Shown: positions 16,838 through 26,985, counted from the first letter of the stretch. The stretch is DNA of 46,062 nt from Pirellula staleyi DSM 6068 (GCA_945870455.1 CAMBSL010000012.1:1-46062), one strand, 5' to 3'. Numbers and translations are program-made. The notes: generated by a model from the letters alone, not told the origin.

Positions 16838-17387
16838 GACTCCAATTGGCGAAACAATCAAAAAAATCGATACTTTTCTCGCGAATTCCCCAGACATCCT
16901 CAAAGGTGCCCTGGATTCCAGACGATTTACAAGAAAGAATAAGCAAGGTCAAACGAGTTTCCAAGCCAATCACCCAAGTGGCCTGTTTCTGCCGCTTTTG
17001 GAAATACACTCGGAGAAACGGAAGATTGCAATTGCGAATGAGGAACTGCCTTTGATGATCGGCACTTTTAGTCCCAACGATTGGGTTGTATACACTCGCG
17101 AAAAACACAGTTTGTCGCCCGGCCGAAGGGCTAAAAATATTTCGCCATCACCTCATGGTGAAATGTACTCTTACGAAGTCGATAAATATTGGATTGTTCG
17201 GCAAGTTCATGAAGACAAGGTTGTTCTTGAAACGCGTCGTGGGAAAATGCACACTCTTCCAGCTGAAGATTTTCGATTACGAAAAGCCAACTTTTGGGAA
17301 CGAACTTTTCTCTCTCAGAATTTCCCACCGAAGACTCCACGTGGGCAATCCGATTTCACTCACGGAACACCCAACGTTAGCCATTGA
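16836..17387 (+). CDS. conserved hypothetical protein upstream of sua5
   Basis: The 183-residue product has a basic N-terminal third, then a beta-rich core with NDWVVYTREKHSLSPGRRAKNISPSPHGEMYSYEVDKYW split over two strands, KVVLETRRGKMHTL and a closing LRKANFWERTF. I recall similar YxVDKYWVV and TRRGKxH proteins in other planctomycetes but no named domain. The ATG at 16836 is chosen; the track start at 16782 is a TTG inside the phosphatase gene. Its stop overlaps the TTG start of sua5 (TTGA), so translation is probably coupled. No signal peptide or membrane span is seen. Confidence 0.72.
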   Translation: MTPIGETIKKIDTFLANSPDILKGALDSRRFTRKNKQGQTSFQANHPSGLFLPLLEIHSEKRKIAIANEELPLMIGTFSPNDWVVYTREKHSLSPGRRAKNISPSPHGEMYSYEVDKYWIVRQVHEDKVVLETRRGKMHTLPAEDFRLRKANFWERTFLSQNFPPKTPRGQSDFTHGTPNVSH

Positions 17388-18370
17388 AGACACAACGCTT
17401 TTCTAGCTCGGATTTAGAAAAAGCGGCGCAGCTTCTCAGAATCGGCGAGCTAGTCGCTTTTCCAACCGAGACAGTTTATGGTCTAGGCGCCAATGCGATG
17501 GATTCTGCAGCCGTGGACAAAATCTTCCTGGCCAAGGGGCGCCCCGCCGACAACCCCCTCATCGTCCATCTTGCATGCTCCACGGACGTGTCGAGAGTCG
17601 CACGCGAGGTTCCGGTCCTCGCTCGTGAGCTGATGCAACGGTTTTGGCCCGGTCCGCTGACGCTGGTGTTGCCGAAACAAAAGGATGTTCCAAATCAAGT
17701 GACGGCAGGCTTGGATACAGTCGCCGTTCGCGTTCCAAATCACTCCGTTGCACTCGAACTGATTCGCCTCGCAGGTGTTCCTATCGCTGCACCAAGTGCC
17801 AATCGATCTGGACGCCCTAGCGCCACAACTTGGCAAGCGGTTGCAGAGGATTTAGAGGATCGAATCGCGGGCATTGTGTGCGGTCCACCCACGTGTCTAG
17901 GTTTGGAAAGTACGGTGGTTGATATGACGAGCACGCCTCCTCGTGTACTGCGCCCTGGGGGCCTTTCCATCGAAGAAATGCATTCGCTCATACCAAGCAT
18001 CCAACCCTATTCCGCACGCCCAGAACTTAGTCGCGAATCACTCGTTAACTCGCCCGGGCTAAAACACCGACACTATCAACCTCGAGCGAGCGTGATGGTC
18101 CTAGATGCGGAAACCTTAAAGCAAAGTGATTTTGTGTTAAACTCCAAATCCCGTCGCTCACACTACATTGGCCTAACGCATCCCGGAAATTCGCAAGCGT
18201 TCCAAACAGTTTTGGTATGCCATGACGCCGAGGAATACGCATCAAGAGTCTTCGACTTTTTTAGGCAGGCGGATTTGTCAAAAGCGGACCTGGTGTGCTG
18301 CGAATGCGTCCCAGAGGTCGGGATAGGCGTCGCACTTATGGATCGCTTGCGACGCGCGAGTCATTCTTAG
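17384..18370 (+). CDS. sua5: L-threonylcarbamoyladenylate synthase (Sua5/YrdC/TsaC family)
   Basis: Sua5 makes threonylcarbamoyl-AMP from threonine, bicarbonate and ATP for the t6A modification at position 37 of ANN-decoding tRNAs. The YrdC domain shows AFPTETVYGLGANAMD (~25-40), KGRPADNPLIVHL, PGPLTLVL and APSANRSGRPSAT. SPGLKHRHYQP then leads into the C-terminal Sua5 domain (~230-328), so this is the long form. The start is a TTG overlapping the upstream stop; no upstream ATG is in frame and the next one would cut into the catalytic domain. The gene appears complete. Confidence 0.93.
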   Translation: MKTQRFSSSDLEKAAQLLRIGELVAFPTETVYGLGANAMDSAAVDKIFLAKGRPADNPLIVHLACSTDVSRVAREVPVLARELMQRFWPGPLTLVLPKQKDVPNQVTAGLDTVAVRVPNHSVALELIRLAGVPIAAPSANRSGRPSATTWQAVAEDLEDRIAGIVCGPPTCLGLESTVVDMTSTPPRVLRPGGLSIEEMHSLIPSIQPYSARPELSRESLVNSPGLKHRHYQPRASVMVLDAETLKQSDFVLNSKSRRSHYIGLTHPGNSQAFQTVLVCHDAEEYASRVFDFFRQADLSKADLVCCECVPEVGIGVALMDRLRRASHS

Positions 18371-18519
18371 GAATCGTCCCGGAATAACTTCCGTAAATCG
18401 CCTTAGACACCCCATCCGAGCGACACGCCTGGGAATTGTGTGCTAGTCGGGATATCATAAGCTTCGTTCGAAACCACTTCGATCCTACACCCCCAAACAC
18501 CTCTGAACCAAATCCTCCG

Positions 18520-20196
<1,677 letters not shown>

Positions 20197-20502
20197 CTCG
20201 CTTTTCATCGCCGTCCCCTTGTTGATTGTCTGTCTGTTCCCAAATTCCGCGCAAAGCGAGCAATGCAAGCGGCAAACCCGGCAAACGAAACAAAACTGTG
20301 GAAATTGCATGCTAAGGCGAGCATCTGAGATAGAATTGAGGTCGGGACAACTCCATTTCCGTGTAGCTCAACTCGCCCTGGGTTTCGGTCTGTTTGGAAC
20401 CGAAAGTCCTGACGCCGTTCGCTACATTGCTAAACCTAATCATTGGCCGTTACAAAACACGATAGGTTTTTCGGTTTTTCACTGCGTCCGAAATCATTTT
20501 CC

Positions 20503-23097
20503 ATGCCGAAGTCTGGTTCAACCGAGTCCATGTTCGAAAAGTTGCCACAGTGTAGCGACGTGCCGGATGACGCGCGCAAAGCCCCCGAGAAAACCGACTC
20601 CGAGAAAACAGTCATCCGACAGGGCGAATTAATCGATATCAGCCTTTCTCAAGCTGACCAAGTTGACAACCGGCCTGAAGGCGTTGGGAAAATTCCTGAT
20701 CGGAGCGGAGTCCAAAACACGGCGGAGTCCTTGATTGGTCAACAACTGGATCATTTTCTCATCGAGTCCTTAGTAGGAACCGGAGGCATGGGCGCCGTGT
20801 TTCGCGGACGCGATCTGCGTCTTGATCGCGTTGTAGCCATCAAAGTTGTTCCGGTTGGCGACCGTGGTGCCGAGGCGATGCGACGATTTCGCTTTGAAGC
20901 GCAAAGCGCTGCGAAATTGGACCATCCCAATATCGCACGCGTCTACTACGTCGGCGAGACGCACGAATGGAGCTATATTGTGTTCGAGTTTGTCGAAGGG
21001 ACGAATCTTCGGGAACTCGTGTTAAAGCAAGGCTTGCTTTCCATTGATGAAGCAGTTTGTTTGACCCGTCAAGTTGCGGAAGCCTTGCAGCATGCAAGCG
21101 AGCGCAAAGTCGTTCACCGCGATATCAAGCCATCGAATATTTTGGTCACTCAAGCTGGGCAAGCCAAGCTCGTCGACATGGGACTAGCAAGGACCACGGA
21201 ACTCGATAGGTCGACCAACGATCTGACTGCCAGCGGAGTGACGTTAGGTACATTCGACTATATTTCTCCCGAGCAAGCGCATGATCCTCGCGGAGCAGAT
21301 GTTCGAAGCGATATGTATTCGCTCGGCTGTACCCTTTATTTCTTGCTCACGGGACAACCGCCATTTCCTGATGGTACAGCCCTACAGAAACTACTATTGC
21401 ATGGAACGAAACTACCGGAAGACCCGCGTTTCTTTCGGTCTGATATCAGCGACTCTATGATCGCGATCTTGAGAAAAATGATGGCCAAAAAGCCAAGCGA
21501 TCGCTATCAAGAGCCGAACGACTTGATCCAAGACCTACGCACTCTTGCCGATATGGAAGAGCTGGTTTGGGCTAAGTCTTCGGACAATACGGCAATTTTG
21601 CCGACCACTTCTCAACGTACTTGGCTTGAGGCGTCTCTGCCAATTCTCGTTTCGATGGTGGCCGTATTTGGAATTGCGTTGTGGCTACACAGCATCAGCG
21701 CAGCCTTTCCCATTCCCCGCGAGGTGATTCTCGATGCGGACAACGCTGTCTCGGCCAAAGAATCCAACGCTGGCGGAATCATTCCACCCCTGCTCTCAGA
21801 CAAATCAATGCAGACCACGGAACCCGGAAGCCAAGCAAACACCATGCCAACCAGGTCCGACTCAAAGGTGTCCTCGGCAGGTTTGGCAGAGGAAGATACG
21901 ATAACGGTCAGTACCAACGCCGTGCTAGAAAGAGAAAAAAGCCAAACGAATGTCCGAACGATTGACCAAGCTCTGGAGCTTGCAATGAACCAGCCTCAGA
22001 TCAAGCGTATCGTGATCCATTCTCCAACAGTGACCACATCGTTGAGTGCATTAAAAGGAACAGTTCGCTTCCAATCCAATCTAACGATCCAGGCGGAAAA
22101 CGGTCAACGGTGCAAGTGGATCGTTGATGGTTCGGAGTTGTCCACTGAACGAATCGATTCAACAGCGTGTTTCGAATGCGTCCACGATCAAGTTGTGCTT
22201 CAGAATGTCGATATTGTGTGGCGGGTCAACGCAATGTCACGACGGCGTTCGCTGTTCTCCATCAATGCGGGCGCATGGCTGCTATGCAAGAATAGCTCTG
22301 TAACCGTACAGGATGAGCTTGGTCCATTTAGCGGGTCGACATTTGAACCGACGTTTATGTCGATGGTGGCTTCGTTGCCATCCGTGTTTCTCGTGGAGGA
22401 ATCAACACAAGAGGCTTTACGAGAAGTGACAAGTGTTAAATCGCAGCGACTAGTAGCCCGTATCGGCGGAAGCGATTTTTTCGTGCGAGGCCAATGTGAT
22501 TGGTTGCGGTTGAAGTCGCCGGTACGAACCGAAGTTGAACTGGAAAATGGATGGATGGCGATCGCGGGATCGATGATCGAAGCGAATGGTAGCCGAGTCG
22601 CGAGCCGGTCAGGTGTTCCACTGCGGATCGATATGCGCAACGTAACAGCCTGCGTTTTGCGAGCTTGGATGCGATGCAACCTGTCCAACTTGCAACCATA
22701 CCCGATCCCAACGGTTCGAATCGCGAATGAATGTGTATTCACGGGTTGCAAGTCGCTGATCGAATGGAATGCAGTCGATTGTCAGGATTGGAACCTTTGG
22801 GATCAGTCGGAAGAAGGCAAGAAGCTGACAAAATGGATCGATCTGAGGGGCATGGACAACACCTATGACGATCTATCGCTAGCCAACTATTTCTCGCTCA
22901 AAATGAGCAATGGTTTTTCTCATTATATTCCACTGGATCCGGACGCCGATGTCGTCGGCGATGAGCGGGGTCTCGAAACGGCTGCCGCATGGAAGAATCG
23001 GCCTTTACTGGAAGCGACTCGACTGCACGAAGCGACGTTTGAGTCTTTGGAGTGGACGTCTCGCTCCTTCCAACCTGGCTATCAATCCCAGCCTTAG
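20503..23097 (+). CDS. transmembrane Ser/Thr protein kinase with beta-rich C-terminal domain
   Basis: A Hanks-type (PknB-like) kinase occupies ~85-350: G-loop GTGGMGAVF, VAIKV lysine (~114), catalytic loop HRDIKPSNIL (~205), DMGLA in place of DFG, activation-segment end SPEQA and subdomain IX DMYSLGCTLYFLLTGQPPF. One membrane helix (PILVSMVAVFGIALWLH, ~380-396) follows. The outer ~440 residues are beta-rich (FECVHDQVVLQNVDIVWRV, FFVRGQCDWLRL), reminiscent of a parallel beta-helix, and may sense a cell-surface ligand. From 20503 it has 864 residues; the track start at 20443 is a TTG. The ~100-residue acidic N-terminus is probably disordered. No cognate phosphatase is adjacent. The preceding 300-base gap (20197-20502) holds nothing I can support. 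Confidence 0.9.
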   Translation: MPKSGSTESMFEKLPQCSDVPDDARKAPEKTDSEKTVIRQGELIDISLSQADQVDNRPEGVGKIPDRSGVQNTAESLIGQQLDHFLIESLVGTGGMGAVFRGRDLRLDRVVAIKVVPVGDRGAEAMRRFRFEAQSAAKLDHPNIARVYYVGETHEWSYIVFEFVEGTNLRELVLKQGLLSIDEAVCLTRQVAEALQHASERKVVHRDIKPSNILVTQAGQAKLVDMGLARTTELDRSTNDLTASGVTLGTFDYISPEQAHDPRGADVRSDMYSLGCTLYFLLTGQPPFPDGTALQKLLLHGTKLPEDPRFFRSDISDSMIAILRKMMAKKPSDRYQEPNDLIQDLRTLADMEELVWAKSSDNTAILPTTSQRTWLEASLPILVSMVAVFGIALWLHSISAAFPIPREVILDADNAVSAKESNAGGIIPPLLSDKSMQTTEPGSQANTMPTRSDSKVSSAGLAEEDTITVSTNAVLEREKSQTNVRTIDQALELAMNQPQIKRIVIHSPTVTTSLSALKGTVRFQSNLTIQAENGQRCKWIVDGSELSTERIDSTACFECVHDQVVLQNVDIVWRVNAMSRRRSLFSINAGAWLLCKNSSVTVQDELGPFSGSTFEPTFMSMVASLPSVFLVEESTQEALREVTSVKSQRLVARIGGSDFFVRGQCDWLRLKSPVRTEVELENGWMAIAGSMIEANGSRVASRSGVPLRIDMRNVTACVLRAWMRCNLSNLQPYPIPTVRIANECVFTGCKSLIEWNAVDCQDWNLWDQSEEGKKLTKWIDLRGMDNTYDDLSLANYFSLKMSNGFSHYIPLDPDADVVGDERGLETAAAWKNRPLLEATRLHEATFESLEWTSRSFQPGYQSQP

Positions 23098-23162
23098 CAG
23101 CTCGCCCTGGTTTGTGCGATATTGAGCAATTCCAGAGTTCTTTGGACATGCTCTTTACGCAT

Positions 23163-24026
23163 TCATTGTTCGCTTCGGATAGCAAATCTCCTCAACATGC
23201 ATAAACCTCTTAGCACTAAATGCTCGACAAACTCGGCTGGTTTGACAATGTGTGGGAGCAATAGACTGCCATCTCCTCCTGTAACAACCACCTTTACATT
23301 AGGTCCGTTTGGACTTTGATCTCGATAGCGTTGCACAAGATGCGATGCCCCCCCGACCAATGCTGCATTGACTCCCGCCGAGATCGCTTGAACGGTATTT
23401 TTGCCGGGCAACTCGGGCAAAATATCCACAAAATGATTACCTAGCCAGGGCAACTGGTCCGTTCCTGCGGCCAACAGTTGCAGGGATAAACCTAACCCAG
23501 GCATGATCGCACCACCGCAGAATACGCCTTCACTATTGACGAAGTCGACCGTGACAGCAGTACCCGCTTGAATCACGATGATCGGGCCGTTGGGTTGGTT
23601 TTGCGCGTAGGTATAATTATACGCCGCCCAAGCCGCCAACAGTCGATCGATGCCTGTTTTAGCTGGCTCATCGACGTCGAGTTTCATGGATAAATCCGAA
23701 TGGACCACAACCTTGGCCATGTCCCGAAATCCGTGCTTAACCAAACTTCGGTTTAACTCATCGAGCGCCGTTCGTTGAACGCAGGAAATAAGCCAATTCT
23801 CGTTAGGGCTGCCGTTGAATTGCGAGACCAGCCAGTCAAATGCGCTATGATCTCGGAGCTCACACCAAAGTTGGTTCGGTGCAGACTCTTGATCTGGAGA
23901 CGGATTGTGGTGCGACGCGACGGCGGCGGACCAGGATAATCTGTAAACATTCTGGTCGGTAAACAGTTCTTGATCTGTAACCTGGGTTGCACGTAAGCCA
24001 CTATTGCCAATGTCGACCAAAATCAT
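23163..24026 (-). CDS. coaX: type III pantothenate kinase
   Basis: CoaX phosphorylates pantothenate in the first step of coenzyme A synthesis. The N-terminal phosphate-binding motif DIGNSGLR, the GTAVTVDFV motif (preceded by QA), CGGAIMPGLGLSLQLLAAGTDQLP and VVTGGDGSLL all fit the ASKHA-fold type III enzyme. At 287 residues it is slightly longer than typical (~255-260). Its ATG overlaps the obgE stop by one base (TAATG), so it is translationally coupled to obgE. No type I or II kinase is visible in the window. Confidence 0.93.
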   Translation of the reverse strand: MILVDIGNSGLRATQVTDQELFTDQNVYRLSWSAAVASHHNPSPDQESAPNQLWCELRDHSAFDWLVSQFNGSPNENWLISCVQRTALDELNRSLVKHGFRDMAKVVVHSDLSMKLDVDEPAKTGIDRLLAAWAAYNYTYAQNQPNGPIIVIQAGTAVTVDFVNSEGVFCGGAIMPGLGLSLQLLAAGTDQLPWLGNHFVDILPELPGKNTVQAISAGVNAALVGGASHLVQRYRDQSPNGPNVKVVVTGGDGSLLLPHIVKPAEFVEHLVLRGLCMLRRFAIRSEQ

Positions 24027-25045
24027 TATTTGACAGCGGCAAGCTCCGCATGATTTTGCTCAGCAAGCAAAGATGCAATCTTGGTTACGAGTTGATTGAG
24101 GCCTAAGCCCGTTACCGCGCTGATAAGAAACACATCGCTGCGTCCGAGATTTTCGCACATCATTTGATGAATCATTTTGGCATCAGGAAGCTCCGCTTTG
24201 GTGATTGCCAGAATCTCAGGTCGTTCTGCAAGCTCGCTGCTGTAATCCCCAAGTTCTTTTCGAATTGTATGATAGTTTTCGATCGGATCGGTTTGATCCA
24301 TCGGCATCGGCTCAACCAAATGCACAAGAATACCTGCTCGCATGATGTGTCGCAAAAAATCATGGCCAAGCCCGAGTCCCTGAGCCGCTCCTTCGATCAA
24401 ACCGGGAATATCTGCCAATACAAAGTTCCTATCCAGGTCGACTGATACCAAGCCAAGATTTGGAAACTTGGTCGTGAATGGATAGTCGGCAATCTCGGGT
24501 CGGGCTCGAGAAAGTCTGCTCAGAAGAGTGCTCTTACCAGCGTTGGGCATTCCGATAAGACCAACGTCCGCAATTGTCTTTAACTCAAAAATCAACCGGC
24601 GTTGTTCACCCATACCGCCCATGGTGGTGTCTCTCGGTGCTTGATTTGTCGATGATTTAAAATGGAGGTTTCCCCAGCCACCTCGACCGCCGCGGGCGGC
24701 TACGATTTCGTCACCTGGGTTGACTAGATCCCTCAAAATCATGCCGGATTCTTTGTCGAGCAATACCGTTCCGGGAGGAACGTCGAGAACAAGATCCTGC
24801 CCCATTTTCCCATGACAATTTGAACCGAGGCCGGGCGAGCCACATTCGGCTCGCCAATGTCTTTGATGCGCGAAAGCGACAAGTGAGTTCACACCCGATT
24901 TAGCCCGTACGATGACACTGCCGCCGTTTCCGCCATCACCGCCGCACGGGCCACCGCGCGGAACGTGCTTTTCGCGACGAAACGCCATGCAGCCGTTGCC
25001 GCCTCGACCTGCGATGGCTTCTATCTCGACCCGGTCGACGAACAT
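24026..25045 (-). CDS. obgE: Obg family GTPase (ObgE/CgtA)
   Basis: Obg is an essential GTPase of large ribosomal subunit assembly and stress control. The glycine-rich Obg fold fills residues 1-158 (GGRGGNGCMAF, GGPCGGDGGNGGSV), followed by the G domain: P-loop GMPNAGKSTLL (~165), switch region DYPFTTKFPNLG, DIPGLIEGAAQGLGLGHDFL and G5 SAVTGLG. The base-specificity motif, normally NKxD, is TKAE (282-285), which is unusual. At 339 residues there is no C-terminal OCT domain. It lies directly after rpmA, the classic order, and overlaps coaX. Confidence 0.95.
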   Translation of the reverse strand: MFVDRVEIEAIAGRGGNGCMAFRREKHVPRGGPCGGDGGNGGSVIVRAKSGVNSLVAFAHQRHWRAECGSPGLGSNCHGKMGQDLVLDVPPGTVLLDKESGMILRDLVNPGDEIVAARGGRGGWGNLHFKSSTNQAPRDTTMGGMGEQRRLIFELKTIADVGLIGMPNAGKSTLLSRLSRARPEIADYPFTTKFPNLGLVSVDLDRNFVLADIPGLIEGAAQGLGLGHDFLRHIMRAGILVHLVEPMPMDQTDPIENYHTIRKELGDYSSELAERPEILAITKAELPDAKMIHQMMCENLGRSDVFLISAVTGLGLNQLVTKIASLLAEQNHAELAAVK

Positions 25046-25083
25046 GGTAGGCGTTCAAATCTTGGTTGAATTATCGAGAGTGC

Positions 25084-25347
25084 TTACGCTGATAAAGCTT
25101 CAGCGATAGGTCGGACGTTAATACGTCGGCCTTCTCGGTCGAAGTAAACATTGCCTTCGATCAAGGAGAAGATAGTGTAGTCTTTACCCATTCCCACATT
25201 GCGGCCCGGATGCCACTTGGTGCCTACTTGGCGAATCAGGATGTTCCCAGAGATGACCTTTTCACCTCCAAATTTCTTGACTCCGCGACGTTGTGCATTG
25301 GAGTCGCGACCGTTTCGCGTGGACCCCTGACCTTTTTTGTGTGCCAT
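25084..25347 (-). CDS. rpmA: 50S ribosomal protein L27
   Basis: The 87-residue protein starts [20 protein letters not shown] and contains [33 protein letters not shown] and a DREGRRINV end, the full bL27 pattern. L27 reaches toward the peptidyl-transferase centre through its N-terminal tail, which begins directly with AHKKG here, so no cleavable N-terminal extension is present. obgE follows 38 bases later. The usual upstream partner rplU (L21) is absent; a secreted-protein gene lies there instead. Confidence 0.98.
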   Translation of the reverse strand: MAHKKGQGSTRNGRDSNAQRRGVKKFGGEKVISGNILIRQVGTKWHPGRNVGMGKDYTIFSLIEGNVYFDREGRRINVRPIAEALSA

Positions 25348-25418
25348 TGAGCAATCTACCTGTACCGAGTCAGACTATCAAAAAACTAAAAAATTCCGCA
25401 GATCGCGGGTCGATTAGT

Positions 25419-26417
25419 TTAGCGGTAAATCCACTCATAATCAAGTCGTTCTTTCAGGTTAAACTGCTGTAGAAGGTAGTCCATCCTCGCGCGGTTTTCC
25501 AAAGCGGGTAGCCCAAGATAGATTCGATCCTTCGCAACGTCGATCACATCCCCGGGTCGCCAAAAATAGATTCGGAGCGTTTTGCGGTCGAAGTTCTTCT
25601 TGCCCGACTCGTCGATTCGGATCCTATATGCGTTGGTTAACCCGCGAACGTCGATTGCGAAAAAGTCAAGACGTGGATCGACATCGGTCCAAGTGGCAAT
25701 CCCCCAAAACGAATTGTCAGCGTCAAGGCTACTTATTGGAATATCGCGTTTTCCAATCTCGATATGGTCGTAAAGCGGCTTGCCAACTCGCTCCCGGGCT
25801 GCGATTGCGGACTTCGCGGTAGGCAAGATTTGAGCGTCCATGCTCAGTTTTCGCTCTTTGCTAACGAGTACGAAATACGGCAAGAACCGGACCGAATCGA
25901 AATTTACTTTTGAGGGAAACTCTGGGATTTCGCTCTCGTTCTCCACTTTCGGAGCTAAATCCTGGCCTGTATAGCGAACCTTGTAAAGCAAATACCAAAC
26001 GACTTTTTTCTGCGTTCCTCCGCTTGCAATTGGAATGTCGACTTCGATGAGGCGTGCGGGCTTAAAAGAAAACTCCAACCCCCAGATTTCATGTCGAAGA
26101 GTCACGTTTCGGGACAAAGCCAGCAACGTTTGACTCGGGGAAGCGAAGTAGGGCTTGTTCTCGGGGAAATCAGGAGCCGTCCACTCAAGTTCCGGATGTT
26201 TCGCAACGAAATCCAAATCAAAAGGGCCGATCGCAGTGTCCTCGGCATTCTGATCTGGCGACACAACCGTTAACGGAATCGTGTTGCGACCCAGATTTCC
26301 ACTGGCGGACGACGAGCCGAGCGACTCGCTAGGCGACCCGTTCTGAGCAAGGGAAATACTGGCGTGAGTCACCGAGCAAATAGCGACGACAAAACAATGC
26401 AAAATCCTGTTTTTCAC
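25419..26417 (-). CDS. secreted conserved hypothetical protein
   Basis: From a GTG at 26417 the protein has 332 residues and begins VKNRILHCFVVAICSVTHASISLAQ, a good signal peptide. The track start at 26489 would place 24 extra residues in front and fall only ~8 bases after the likely transcription start. The mature part is beta-rich with no motif I can name: PLTVVSPDQNAEDTAIGPFD, WYLLYKVRYTGQDL, SFWGIATWTDVDPRLDFFAI, YRIRIDESGKKNFDRKTLRI and LKERLDYEWIYR at the end. I recall similar secreted proteins in other planctomycetes. It ends 71 bases before rpmA on the same strand and may read through into it. Confidence 0.75.
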   Translation of the reverse strand: MKNRILHCFVVAICSVTHASISLAQNGSPSESLGSSSASGNLGRNTIPLTVVSPDQNAEDTAIGPFDLDFVAKHPELEWTAPDFPENKPYFASPSQTLLALSRNVTLRHEIWGLEFSFKPARLIEVDIPIASGGTQKKVVWYLLYKVRYTGQDLAPKVENESEIPEFPSKVNFDSVRFLPYFVLVSKERKLSMDAQILPTAKSAIAARERVGKPLYDHIEIGKRDIPISSLDADNSFWGIATWTDVDPRLDFFAIDVRGLTNAYRIRIDESGKKNFDRKTLRIYFWRPGDVIDVAKDRIYLGLPALENRARMDYLLQQFNLKERLDYEWIYR

Positions 26418-26502
26418 AATGTAACATTCCACAAGGTGATACTCACGAGGCGAAGGCAAACTCAGGCTGCAGGCTGAGCTCCAAATCAAAAAACATTACC
26501 GG

Positions 26503-26531
26503 AGTATAATTCGTTGCGGCGACTCGCGCAA
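26503..26531 (-). promoter_or_regulatory. sigma-70-like promoter candidate for the secreted-protein gene
   Basis: On the minus strand TTGCGC (26526-26531) and TATACT (26503-26508) are separated by 17 bases; matches are 4/6 and 5/6. Transcription would start near 26496, about 80 bases before the GTG start at 26417. This spacing is the main reason to prefer the GTG over the ATG at 26489. The neighbouring stretch up to the repeat array (26532-26630) shows nothing else. Confidence 0.45.
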
Positions 26532-26630
26532 TCGAAAACTTCGGGATAGTGTATTTTTTGGGAATGGTAGGGACAGGTTGAAAGGATTCGTACAAACCCA
26601 ACAGATAAACCCTACCGCCTAAGCCCTGCA

Positions 26631-26804
26631 GCCTCGCCGAATGAGCCCCGAAGCCTTGCCGAATGAGCCCCGAAGCCTCGCCGAATGAGCCCCGAAGCCT
26701 CGCCGAATAAGCTCTGCAGCCCTGACAAATAAGGTCTGCAGCCCTGACAAATAAGGTCTGCCAAATAAGGTCTGCCAAATAAGGTCTGCCAAATAAGCTC
26801 TACC
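26631..26804. repeat. tandem array: six 22-bp units shortening to three 14-bp units
   Basis: Units of 22 bp start at 26631, 26653, 26675, 26697, 26719 and 26741. The first three read GCCTCGCCGAATGAGCCCCGAA with one change; the fourth is intermediate, and the next two read GCCCTGACAAATAAGGTCTGC plus one base. Three 14-bp units (AAATAAGGTCTGCC, twice exact, then AAATAAGCTCTACC) follow from 26763. The 14-mer equals the 22-mer without its first 8 bases. There are no spacers, so this is not a CRISPR. It sits between the secreted-protein promoter and the small basic protein gene. Confidence 0.93.
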
Positions 26805-26835
26805 AGAAAAAACCTGCCCGGCAGACGCCGGTCGA

Positions 26836-26925
26836 CTATTTCTTGCGATGCCTAATTCGGGCTCGCATACGTCTTTTCTTACGACCAATCTTTCGACGAC
26901 CCCGACCTGTTTTCTTTACACCCAC
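26836..26925 (-). CDS. 29-residue, highly basic protein (AURKAIP1/COX24-like or small ribosome-associated protein)
   Basis: This ORF is too short for the track. A GTG at 26923-26925 is preceded by AGGAG with a 9-base spacer and encodes VGVKKTGRGRRKIGRKKRR followed by MRARIRHRKK and a stop. Seventeen of 29 residues are Lys or Arg. I recall closely similar tiny basic proteins in planctomycetes, and the RKKRRMRxxxRHRK pattern resembles the COX24/AURKAIP1 domain of small ribosome-associated proteins. The strong ribosome binding site, and a Lys/Arg density unlike random translation, support a real gene. Ribosome association is inferred from composition. Confidence 0.75.
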   Translation of the reverse strand: MGVKKTGRGRRKIGRKKRRMRARIRHRKK

Positions 26926-26961
26926 GAACCCACGCTCCTAATCAATTGCAAAAAACCCCAT

Positions 26962-26985
26962 GTTTTCGCCACGCAGTGGCAAAAC
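26962..26985. repeat. short hairpin upstream of the basic-protein gene
   Basis: GTTTTCGCCAC (26962-26972) pairs with GTGGCAAAAC (26976-26985) around a three-base loop, with one bulged C. On the minus strand it would lie in the leader of the 29-residue protein. The rest of 26986-27146 is A/T-rich leader DNA for the HAD gene with no supported feature. Confidence 0.4.

Noticed and set aside
20219-20632. 137-residue plus-strand ORF before the kinase gene
   Set aside because: It overlaps the kinase N-terminus in another frame and has no conserved pattern or ribosome binding site.
26631-26804. CRISPR array
   Set aside because: Units are contiguous without spacers and no cas gene is nearby.
26443-26888. 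Minus-strand ORFs with repeated GLIRQGFGAHSARL peptides
   Set aside because: The peptide repeats are just the translation of the 22-bp DNA array; two frames are equally open, and both run across the secreted-gene promoter or the small basic gene.
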